Assembly: GCF_027744825.2 (NCBI RefSeq)
Contig: NC_071338.1
Location: 30,299,501-30,363,500, forward strand
Length of the DNA stretch: 64,000 nt
Direction: 5' to 3'
Source of the DNA: Synchiropus splendidus
Lineage: Eukaryota; Chordata; Actinopteri; Syngnathiformes; Callionymidae
Shown here: positions 24,301 to 34,100 of the stretch, piece by piece
Layout: every line of letters starts with the position of its first letter
How positions within the stretch are numbered: position 1 is the stretch's first letter
Translations under genes and position numbers: made by a program
Notes under the pieces: generated by a model
Database searches by the model: none
Told to the model about the DNA's origin: nothing
What the model saw: the letters and a program-made list of their open reading frames with translations, nothing else

Positions 24301-25090
24301 ACCGCTCATTGTAGCGAAGAGAGTGTTGTAGGGAAAACACGGATTCACACAGTTCCAAATTCCAGTATTACATTCCAAGACAGGTGTATGTCAACCATAC
24401 CGAACAAAGCAATTTTTTTGCTTCTGATTTTGAACGAAAATCCAGAACTCGAACGCACTCCAAAAAAGCTGGAAAAAAACACAACAAAGGCTTGGAACGC
24501 ATTATTTCTTTTTCCATTAATTGTAATGGTAAAAATCGATTCAGATTTTGAACCTTCGGCAACGGATTGTGGTCGAGAACCGAGGTACCACTGTATTCAC
24601 CTGAGTGAGTCTCTTCCTGAACGCCACAATACTATCTCGCCCTCTGTGTTCAGTTCGGGTGGCCGTAACTCAGAAGCGCTGGAGTGACGGTCATGTGACT
24701 TCCAGGTCTTCATCAGCTGCTCCGTCCTCGTCTGTGAACGAGGAAACCCGAACACCCGCTGTGCCCGAGGCTGTCTTCATTCTGGCGGGCACTACCGGGG
24801 CAAAAGAGAGGTCGGCATCCAGACTGCAAACCACTTCATCTCGCAGGGTCCCCTCCGCCTCAGGAGGTCAGCAGAGGGCGCCACAATCCCAGGTGAGATC
24901 CCGACAGCGACGCTCACGCTTGAACCTCCATGAAAAATGGCCTCCCCTTCCAGGTGTCAAGTTGAACCTGAACTTGGTCTTCATTGTCGGAGCTGTCCTC
25001 GCTGCCGTGGCCGTGGTCAGTGTGACGTCATACCTGAAGAAAAGAATCTCCAGCGTCAAATATCAACCCTTGCCCATGTCTGACAACTAA
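17919..25090 (+). CDS. ZP-domain type I membrane protein, paralogue B (14 coding exons)
   Basis: Exons: 17919-18050, 20070-20275, 20604-20741, 20983-21121, 21183-21615, 22111-22252, 22367-22510, 22580-22645, 22723-22775, 23119-23309, 23379-23776, 23929-24028, 24706-24892, 24954-25090; total 2466 nt, 821 residues. Order of parts: signal peptide (MDATPPLLLPLLSLLLVT), cysteine-rich ectodomain with CSRHTWSCYSGNCG, SCCWI, VPQNCPRTY and RCRYG, a Pro/Thr/Trp-rich linker (about 250-337), ZP domain, furin-type site R765-L-R-R768, membrane helix and short cytoplasmic tail. Exon phases match paralogue A throughout, so the two arose by tandem duplication. B differs by a linker about 73 residues longer in exon 5, an extra 66-nt exon (22580-22645), and no Lys/Ala run. 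RRRR at 254-257 could be a second convertase site. ATTAAA at 25164-25169 is a likely polyA signal. The biological role is not known to me. Confidence 0.87.
18253..18320. repeat. (TA)n microsatellite
   Basis: Nearly pure TA/CATA dinucleotide run in intron 1 of ZP paralogue B. Confidence 0.95.
18690..19188 (+). mobile_element. Non-autonomous hAT-type transposon with 8-bp target duplication
   Basis: The element spans 18698-19180 (483 bp). Its ends are CAGAGGTGGGCAA and TTTGCCCAGGTCTG, imperfect inverted repeats of about 14 bp. It is flanked on both sides by GCCTAGGG (18690-18697 and 19181-19188). An 8-bp duplication with CAG...CTG termini fits the hAT superfamily. No transposase frame is present. 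It sits in intron 1 of ZP paralogue B; a truncated relative is at 16685. Confidence 0.85.
19245..19360 (-). repeat. Dispersed repeat R1, copy 2 (inverted)
   Basis: Reverse-complement relation to 16965-17090: GGAAAGTGGACTTTTGTGTC, GAAGGCAGCCTTCGG and CCCGCCTTCC occur in the expected inverted order. Located in intron 1 of ZP paralogue B. Confidence 0.6.
19600..19695 (+). repeat. Dispersed repeat R1, copy 3
   Basis: Carries GAAGGCTGCCTTTGGGATCA and ATAGGACGCAAAACTCCAC in the same orientation as the copy at 16965-17090. Together with the inverted copy at 19245-19360 it forms a wide inverted pair about 300 bp apart. Confidence 0.6.
24270..24594 (-). mobile_element. DNA-transposon fragment with GGTACCACTGTA-type terminus
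   Basis: Ends on the + strand with GAGAACCGAGGTACCACTGT, whose reverse complement is a terminus frequent in fish DNA elements. The interior is AT-rich with TTCCAAA and GAACGC motifs and no transposase frame. It lies in intron 12 of ZP paralogue B. The other terminus was not identified, so the left boundary is approximate. Confidence 0.45.
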
Positions 25091-26519
25091 CAGGACCATG
25101 AAATTGGATTTGTCTTTGATCAAACCCATAACTGAAAATCAAACACCTCTTTCACTGTCCTTTATTAAACATGTACGGCAGCATTTCCAGGTTTCTGTTG
25201 ATGTGATTTACTCTTTATTTGATCAGTGTCAGATATGCCATTCACAAGTAAATAAATAAAGTGATGAAAAGCTTCCAAGATTATTCATATTTTTAGTGAT
25301 TAATAAGATGTTTGGATCAGTCACACAAAGCACTACTTTAAATTCTCTTTTAAAAATCCCAGGATCCAGACATTTTAGACGGTTGTTTGTTCCTTCGCGA
25401 AACGTTTCATCCAAATCCACCCCTAACTTTTCAAGTTATACAGAGACAGACAAATGACACTGTCAAAAACGTGACATCCTCTGTGGAGGTCATAACACGG
25501 TCAACACATTCATCCTTTATGTTCAGTTTCTACTCTCATGTATCATCATCTTCAGCCGAGAGAACCGACTAGAAGGAAGGAAAGTTCCTCTGCTTTGGGT
25601 CTGCTCTGGCTCCTTTTAGAGAGGAGCTCATTCATTCAGGAGAGACTCAAAGTAGAGCCGTTTTTCAGCCAAAAGTAGAGGTTGCCTAAGTCTGGATGCA
25701 CCAAGTTCTTCAGGAAGGAAGCTCTTGGGAGTGATGACTGGATCAGAAATGTCTTTGAATGTGAAAGTCAGTGGAAAAATATGAAATAAAAATGTTATAT
25801 CAGAGCTTCAAGCTTCAATTCATTTTTCATACTGAATGAAAGAATCATTTCACGTCACTAAGTCTCTGCATAAATCTCCGTTTTGATCAGTCACCATCGT
25901 ATTCCAGACTTTCTCGTCTGATCTGTTGTCAGCTCCTGTGTCACACCTGCTGAAAAGAATCCTGTGAGAAACCCTTAGTCACAATGGCTTATCAGATCTT
26001 CTGGAGAGAACGTGAAGAAGATAAACATGACACTGTCTGGGATGTAGAAAACAAGTGCAACCTGTTGAATCGTACGTTTTTGCTTTAAGATTATTTATAG
26101 TAACATTCCCAAAGTGCTTTGAAAGGATTAACAAACTCAGCAGACCGGAATCCAACTATGTTGGTTGTGGGTGGGAAAGGCCCCTCATTCCGATGATGTA
26201 GCACATTACATTTAAACACATATTTTGTATCTGTTCTAAAGTTACATTGGGTTTTTGCAGCAAACAAATGTTTGCATGCGGAAGGCATTGTGAATACTCC
26301 AACAGTACTGGTACTAGATTACCCTGACTTGTGAAGTTCTTTACGCTGACTACTGAAATTGTGGTGTATTAACTGTCCAACTCTCTCAATTTTCATATTC
26401 ATTTTTCAATTGCCTTGCATTGTCTTTTATACTTGAGCTAAATATGTTTTGTTGCAGGTGAATAGAAATGTAGGAAAGCAACACCACATGTTTATATTTT
26501 AAGGCAGACTGCAGCGCAT

Positions 26520-26712
26520 GAGAAGGTGATGGGTTGCAGCCTGCCACCTCTTCAGGACCTGTATGTCTCCAGGACCCAGAGACGTGCAGGTGGGATCAGA
26601 GGCGACCCTTCTCACCCTGGACATGGACTGTTTGTTCCTCTTCCCTCTGGCAGGAGGCTACGGTCCATCCAGACCAGAACCTCCCGTCACAGGAACAGAC
26701 TGACCCTTGTTG
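26520..26712 (+). mobile_element. L2-like LINE 3' coding fragment
   Basis: The + frame at 26526-26720 reads LPPLQDLYVSRTQRRAG, then [20 protein letters not shown] and RTSRHRNRL. It parallels the C-terminal LINE segment at 10.3-10.7 kb and the fragment at 54.1 kb. The tail is cut right after this motif. Confidence 0.75.
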
Positions 26713-26856
26713 TTTGTGGGTTATAAGTGATCTATGCATATCAAAATCTAACAGTCTATTCACCGCTGCTCACGTTCAAAACAGTTGGACCTCTGGTTGG
26801 ATCTCTTCTTGATAAGAAAATTTGTTGCCCAAAATGGTGCAAGTTCAACTGACGAG

Positions 26857-26858
<2 letters not shown>

Positions 26859-26932
<74 letters not shown>
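26859..26932. repeat. (TA)n microsatellite, 74 bp
   Basis: Pure AT dinucleotide repeat. It produces long Tyr-Ile open frames on both strands that are not genes. Confidence 0.97.
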
Positions 26933-26935
<3 letters not shown>

Positions 26936-27639
26936 AAAAGCAACAATAATAGCAAGTTTGTAGTTAGTTTGCGTTGTTGTTCATATTTTGAAAAGCTGAA
27001 AAATGACAAATTAAAAGCGATTATTTTATTGTGTAAAAAAAGCATAACTTAAATCTGTCATCACAATATAGATCCGCGTCAGTCACCAGTCACTTTCACA
27101 GAATTCTCGAAACTTCAAAACGCCCCTTAGGTTTGATTGTTGCATTCAAGTTTCCTGGTAAAGATAATGTCATCGAATCAACTGAACGTGTTTACTATTA
27201 AGTATCCCTCTAATCTTGTAAATGGCTCCTGTCTTGTTTAAAAATTGTTAAATTACTTGTTTGGATAGAAAAAAAGTGCTTTATTTGAATGAACTTTGTT
27301 TTTTTTTTTAAAGATCGTGATTGAGCGGTTTACAGTTGAAGGGCTTATTTACGGAGCTTCCTTGAACGTCCCTCCGCTTAAGGCGGAAGACAACTGACTT
27401 TGGTTCTTTCTTTGTTTGTTATCCCGTCGAACCGAACATCTCTAAAACGGCACCCAGTTTTAGAGTTACCCCTGGTCAGCCACACGGGCTGGGGCCAGAT
27501 ATGGCCGTAGTAAAGACTCGGGGTTAGTGGCTTGAACTGATGTGGATCTGCTGTGAGTAAATGCATGTAATTAACGTAACTCGTGGGTGGAACTTGTTTG
27601 ACTGGACCTGGAACGAAGCAACGGTTTCGTGACTTGGTT

Positions 27640-28169
27640 CTGGGTTCCACGCCGTTAGACTCGTGCTGTGACAGACCATAGAACTGGTGCTATGCTGGGG
27701 TCATATTCGGACCTGAAGAGCGAGCAGGTGCGGGACTAGGAGCTGGACTAGAGACCACTGACTTGGGTACCTGTTACTGAAATACATTTCACTGACTTGT
27801 TACTTGAATGGAGCCCCAAGACTTGCTGCTAAAACACAGTACTGTAAATCAGACGGGAGTGACCTGCTGCTAGAGTTGACTACTGACCTGTTACTGACAC
27901 TGGAATAGTGGTTTGGTGCTGGACTGAGGACCACTGGTATGTTTCAGACCTGATCCTGGGTCAAAGCCCCAGAACTTGTTGCTAGAATACGAATTGTTTA
28001 CCTGAATACTTGGCGCTTCAGCAGAAGCCACACGACTGCTTCTGAAGTACCTACTGTGCCTTGAAAGCCACAGACTTGGCAAGAAATGGAACCCACTGAC
28101 TTGGACATGGGCCGAGAGGGAGACCGGGCTCGAGACTAATTTATTGGAGACACTTGTTCTCCTGCTGCG
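27640..28169 (+). promoter_or_regulatory. Upstream and leader region of the flippase first exon set
   Basis: A 0.5-kb stretch of degenerate repeated words of the type GACTTG, ACCTGTTACTG and CTTGCTGCT, leading directly into the ATG at 28170. No TATA box is obvious. It is probably 5' leader or promoter of the ATP10D-like gene; no transcription start can be fixed from sequence. Confidence 0.35.
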
Positions 28170-31100
28170 ATGGAGAGCTTCCACTGGGTCCGGCATCGAT
28201 GCCGCCAGCTGACTGGGGTCGACCGCACCAGGGGCCGGTACTCTGCCCCGGAGGAGCCGCCAAGCAAACGACAGAAAAAGAGGAGGCTTGTGTTTCCCCG
28301 CCTCGGGCCCCTCCACAACCAGGATGCTAATGACTTCAGCGACAATTCCATTCGGACCACCAAGTACAACTTGTGGACCTTCATCCCCATGAACTTGTTT
28401 CAGCAGTTCCACAGGTGAGGTTGCTTGTAGCGTGTCGAGTACTGGTCGTGACCCGGTCGTGACTCTGCAGGGCCGCCAACCTCTATTTTTTATTCCTGGC
28501 GCTGTTGAACTGGGTTCCGGTTGTGGAGGCCTTTCAAAAGGAGATCACCATGATCCCGCTGGTGGTGGTCCTCGCTGTGACGGCCTGCAAGGACGCGCTG
28601 GAAGACTACAGGCGCTACCTGTTCGACCGGAGAGTCAATAACAGCAAGGCGCTGGTCTACAACGGGTGAGTCGCTCGTGGGTTCACAAGTTTCATCATGA
28701 CAACAGTTACTGTGCGTGTCACTCTTCATGGACCAGATTTGGAACATGATCCCAGCATCTATGTGAATTCACGGAGTCTGTTTGCTGGTCTTGGCTCTGG
28801 TCCTCAGAATCCTGCTTCAAGATCAATATCATCAACTCCCTTCAGTTGAGCACACTGTTAAGTGTGAGCCAACACCAACAATCACCTTCACAGATCCTGA
28901 TACTTCTACTGCTACACACACAGACTTATACATCTCCTCCTAGAACATTTATGATAGCAGTGCAGTAATTCTACTTTTTCCTCCAACGTCCACGACGTCA
29001 CTCTGAAAAACGAGTGCTTCTTTTACTCAACTTGTACTCGTACTTAGATATACTGCTGCTTTTACTTTACATTAGAATACATCTGCTGCTCTGACATCAG
29101 TACTACAACTTCAACTATTAAATTGGAACACTTGCTTCTCTTATGATCCTACAGTATATTTTTCTTCTCTTATCGTGCTACAGTTATGTATAATAATTGA
29201 AATGTTACTGCTGCAATATTTTGTCTCCTCTGCCCCTGCTAATGTTCCTATACTTTACTGCTACTCCAAATGCCTATTACAGCCTTCTTGCTGCTAATAG
29301 TGTTACTACTACTACTACTACTACCACCACCCCCAATACTGCTATCAGTACCATTAGGTGCTGCCACTTGCACTGCTGTTCTGAACGCTAATTATGGCGT
29401 AGCTATTACTACTTATATAATATACTGTGCATGTACTACTACTACTCTTCTACTTCAAAATTGTATCTACTTTTACTTGATTCAACTTTATCTTTTTCAG
29501 CAGCTTTTCCTGTGGATGATTAGATGAGATTAGATTACATGGCCTTTATTGTGACTACAACTCTACCACTGACGCTACTGGCATTATTTGTGTGCAACTG
29601 TTTATAACCCCTTGTAGCCAACGCACTGCTTGTGTTATTTATCAAATTCACAACTACTGCTACACTTGCATATGCTGTACCTGAACTACTACTACTGCTG
29701 TGTTTTTTGTTTGACTACTTAATAATATGTGATTAGTAACATTGAAAGTCCTGAAATCTATGGCTGAAACTCCTAGTGCTACTTCAATGGTACATCTCAA
29801 ACTACTTCTGCAAATATTGATAATTCTGGTGTGTGAGGAGTCGCTGCGTAGATCATGTCGGTCTTTCCTGATCAAGTCTTCCTGATCCCGTCAGCTTGTA
29901 AAAGGCAAACCTTGACCCGGTTTACTGGTTGATAACTCTCTAGAGGAGTGTCCGGGGCTTATCCACACAGACCTTCCTGACACTCCCATGTGCCCAGCAT
30001 TCTCTGCGGAATGACGGTCATTCCACATCAACATGTCAGCTAATGGAGGCGATACAGCTTCCGCTCATGTCGAGATATGAGCGACTACTTCATCTCTACA
30101 CGGCCAAGGAGCCGAAGAAGAGAGTGGTTGTGCCGTTCTCCAGCCTGAGCGAGGAACAGAAGCGGCTCCTCACGTCGTACGCTGGAAACAAGATCCGAAC
30201 CAGAAAATACTCCTTTCTTTCCTTCCTCCCGAAGAATCTCTTCGAGCAACTGCATCGCTTCGCTAACGTGTACTTCATCTTCCTGGCGGCTCTCAACTTT
30301 GTGCCAATTGTAGAAGCCTTCCAGCCTGAGGTGGCTCTGCTGCCCATCATCCTGGTGCTATCGATCACCGCCATCAAGGATATCTGGGAAGACTACAGAA
30401 GGTTCAAGTCCGACTCGTACATTAACCAACAGCCCTGTCATGTTTACAGCAGGTTGGTTTACCACCGCTTTATCTTCAGCTGACTCTTTATCGCTTCACC
30501 TGTGGTGACAACTTTGTCATGTGAATCCAGTGTCAGTCTTCATTGTTGAGCTGATACATCTGAAAAACAAAGGCTCTTTTGAATGTCTTTTTGTCATCTC
30601 TTTGGTCCGACAAAATAACACGTCGCTGAAAGTTCCTGCTCTGGACCCCGTTTTCAAAAGTTGTCGGATTCACTTGACGACGTAGTCACCGTCTAAACAA
30701 GCTCTACATCCGGCACTAAATGGCGGTCCGTCCCTGTGTGAAGGGCACCTTTGACGGAACTGGAGACACTGCAACTTTGACAGAATATTAGCGCTTACTT
30801 TAGTGGTGTTGTGCTACTCCAGTGGTCTCGATCTCAAGATCTCATTTTGATATATTATCTCGCTCAAGTTGGACTCTGGATTGTTTTTGTTGTGACCACA
30901 GCTGCTGTGATTTTTGTTGTTGCTAAGTTAAAATGCTACCATTACGTTTTGAAAAGCTATTGCCTGATTGACACCTCTGTGTCAACTGTGAGTCAGTTGG
31001 TGAAGACCTAAACTTCTAGTGTTGTGAATCAGTTGGATCCTGAAATACATGAGAGTGGAGTAGTTCACAGAGCACTATTGTCTGCTCATGTGACGTACAG

Positions 31101-34100
31101 GTCATGATGGGTGGATGACATTGCAGGGTTGATGAAACAGTGTCCTCATTTTCAGTGGCCACTAGACGGCGCTCTCCGTTTAGAACTGATGTGAGGTCTC
31201 TGAAAATCAAGATGGTGGTTCATGAAGCCTCATCTACCCGTCACAACGGACAGGAACAGTGTACCAACACACTCTCACTCCTAAGGTGTCAAATGTTCCC
31301 TGCGTGGCGCAGACGTCACCCGTCTGTGTTGCATGTAGACTCATTCAGCTTTCCATTAATTCTTTCCTTGTCCTGACACCTTAAGCAAAGCGTGACGTTT
31401 AACTGACTGTTTGGGATTCTGGTTCAGCCATGCCCTACCCTGGGATTTTTTCCTTTGGATAGTCAGGTTTGTGCTGGCGGATGATGGTGGAGAAGATTTG
31501 ACGGAATTTTGAGGACGTGGGGAGGCAGACGGACAAATGACAGAACGCTTTGTACATCTTGGTCCTCCTTAATGGTCTACCTTAAAAGTCCTGCTTGACA
31601 GATGGTGAGAGAGGGAAGACATTGCTAGTCTTACTTCACTTGTTGACAAAAGGGGAATCTCCCAGGAGATACAGCCAAAACTTGAGGCTGCCTCCACCTG
31701 GACGTCCTGATGCTGTAATGGTCAGGTTCGAGTCCATGTCTGGGAACTGAAGGTCTGCCATGAGCAACTCCTATCTCTGCTCCTGATGGTATTATGGTAC
31801 TCTATCTGACCGTACTACCTCGACGATAGTACTGTGTCTGCTTCCACTGATGCTTCTTACCCTCTGGTAGCACTTCTGCACTTACCAAAACTCTCTGTTG
31901 TGTCATTTGGCTTGTATCATGGCTGTTAGAAGTACTCTCGCCAGTTCTACTATATCAGGATGGGCCAGAAGGAAACTGCTCAGTTGCTTGATGAACTCAT
32001 TTGAAAAAGCTGGAAGAGATGGAAGGATCCTTTGGTGTTTAACTGTGGTATGTGACTGTTAGTGAGAGTTTGCCTCGTGTCAGCCATGATGTTTTGTGAA
32101 TACCTCCGATATGATAAACATGTGTTGCTGTTGTTGTGAGCGGACTCATTTTTCAGGTGTCAAGCCGGGCATCAGTTCCCTTTCCTGTTCCCTAATCGTT
32201 GCCTCAGTGTCTAAATGACCTTTTTGTTTGTGGCCAACTGATTTACAGACCGAAACCTCCAGAAATAAGGACAGACATAATAAAAAGTGATGTGCCACAG
32301 ATTGTGCATTCTCCAGCAATGTTGAGGAACACTGTTTGAGTATTAATCTTTTGAGGACAGAGTTTTGAGAATTAAAATGGATAACTTCACCCTCAGACTT
32401 AATCCTCAAGATCAACCCTCAAAGTTGCCCTCAAAACCAAGTGTTTTGTGACGAAGGGATGGGACACCCCTTAAATGCCGATATGTCTCCTGACTGTAGG
32501 GCTCAACGTCCTCCACCTTGTTGGATGAATTTCCTGTGTAATAACAACAAATAAGTGTAAGGTTATGACAGTGAGTAAGATGTAGAGGTCATGCATTGAC
32601 TTATTATTACTGTAAAAAAGCCACAAATTGCTCACTTCCAAGTATCAAGGCTTTCTGGAGCCTGCTTGCTCTTTAAAAGCGCCTGCATGTTGTTACCAGG
32701 GCCCGGCGTTGTCTCTGTTGTCCCTGAAATGAAACATTGTTTTTTTTTTTTTTTTTTATATATTGGCACTGTTAACCTTTCCTGTTTAATCACAAGACAC
32801 AAATGCAACAATCATCGACTCGACTGGTCCATCAAGTTTATGAAATTGTTGTGGGCTGTCTGTCAGTTGTTCCTTCGGTTAGAGTTATTGAACAAATAAT
32901 CCGGATCAATATCACAACCACGGACATATTAATTCGGCTGTCACCACATACCGCGGTTTACTGAAAGTTAAACACTAGCTATAACTATCGTTCGATATCT
33001 CTGTGGCTGCAGGAGATGACAGTAGCCCGCTTCATACCATTGTCGGTTCAAGCAGGTTATATAGGCTGCTAGCTTGATAAAACGAATACATTACCACTGA
33101 GAAAAATTATGATTTTGTAAATGATAGCAACATGGCGAGCCGCCATTGGCCGAAGGTTGTAAAATAATACTGAATGTTATGCACCATTAAGGTAAATGAT
33201 CCATAACATGATAATTAGGTTTTTATAATGTTGATCTCTCCATGAGTGTACAAAACAGTGGTCAGGCCGGCAATGTTGTATGGTTTGGAAACAGTGGCAC
33301 TGAAGAAAAGACAGGAGGTAGCAGAGATGAAGATGCTGAGCTTCTCTCTGGGAGTGAGCAGGATGATGATAGGATCAGAGGGACAGCACATGTGCTCAGG
33401 TGTTTAGGAGACCAAGTCAGAGAGGCTAGATGGGCATGGTTTGGACATGTACAGAGGAGAGAGAGAGCCAGTACAGATGTTGAGGTTGGAACTGCCAGGC
33501 AGAAGGTGGAGAAGAAGGACAAAGAGGAGATTGATGGAGGTGGTGAAGGAGGACGTGAGGTTTGTAGGTTTGAGAGAAGAGGAAGCAGAGGACAGGGTGA
33601 GATGGAGGAAGATGATCCACTGTGGCGAACCCTGAAGGGAGAAGCTGAAAGAGAAAGAAGATTAGCAAAGAAAATACTTAAATTTGTCTCATGACTTTTT
33701 TGCTGATATGGACACAATGCATTCTGGGTAGCCCTTGTTCATAAGGGTGTTGGCGGAGAATCTCAGTACACACTCCTCAAACTGGCCCCTCAACTTAACC
33801 TTCTGAGAATTGCTGAGAATTTACGGGAGCGCACATTTCTGAGATTGAGGGTTAAAATTGAAGATTAACTAAATTCATCCTAATAACCTGCTGCTTTATT
33901 TGATCTAATATTAGCTCAGTGTTGGTGAGCGAAGTCCCGGGTAGTAATAATGCTGTTCCAGACACGGGTGTTTACACAGAGGTGGGCCATCGGCTCATTA
34001 ATATTATTTATGATCCCTCATTCTTCATTCCTGGAGAAAACGCCCACCTGTCCATAGTCTCCCTCTTGTGTGGCCACGTTAATAATGAACCACTGAACAA

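Larger units (their letters stand above)
25091..27640 (+). other. 3' end of ZP paralogue B and intergenic region
   Basis: Apart from the polyA signals (25164-25169 and about 25250-25260), the L2-like LINE fragment at 26520-26712 and the TA run at 26859-26932, I see no gene or RNA. The sequence is mostly AT-rich. Confidence 0.5.

Noticed and set aside
26822..27052. Tyr-Ile repeat frames on both strands
   Set aside because: Translation of the TA microsatellite.
31715..31740. B-box-like GGTTCGAGTCC suggesting a tRNA or tRNA-derived SINE
   Set aside because: No A-box at the right distance, no cloverleaf and no repeat copies were seen.
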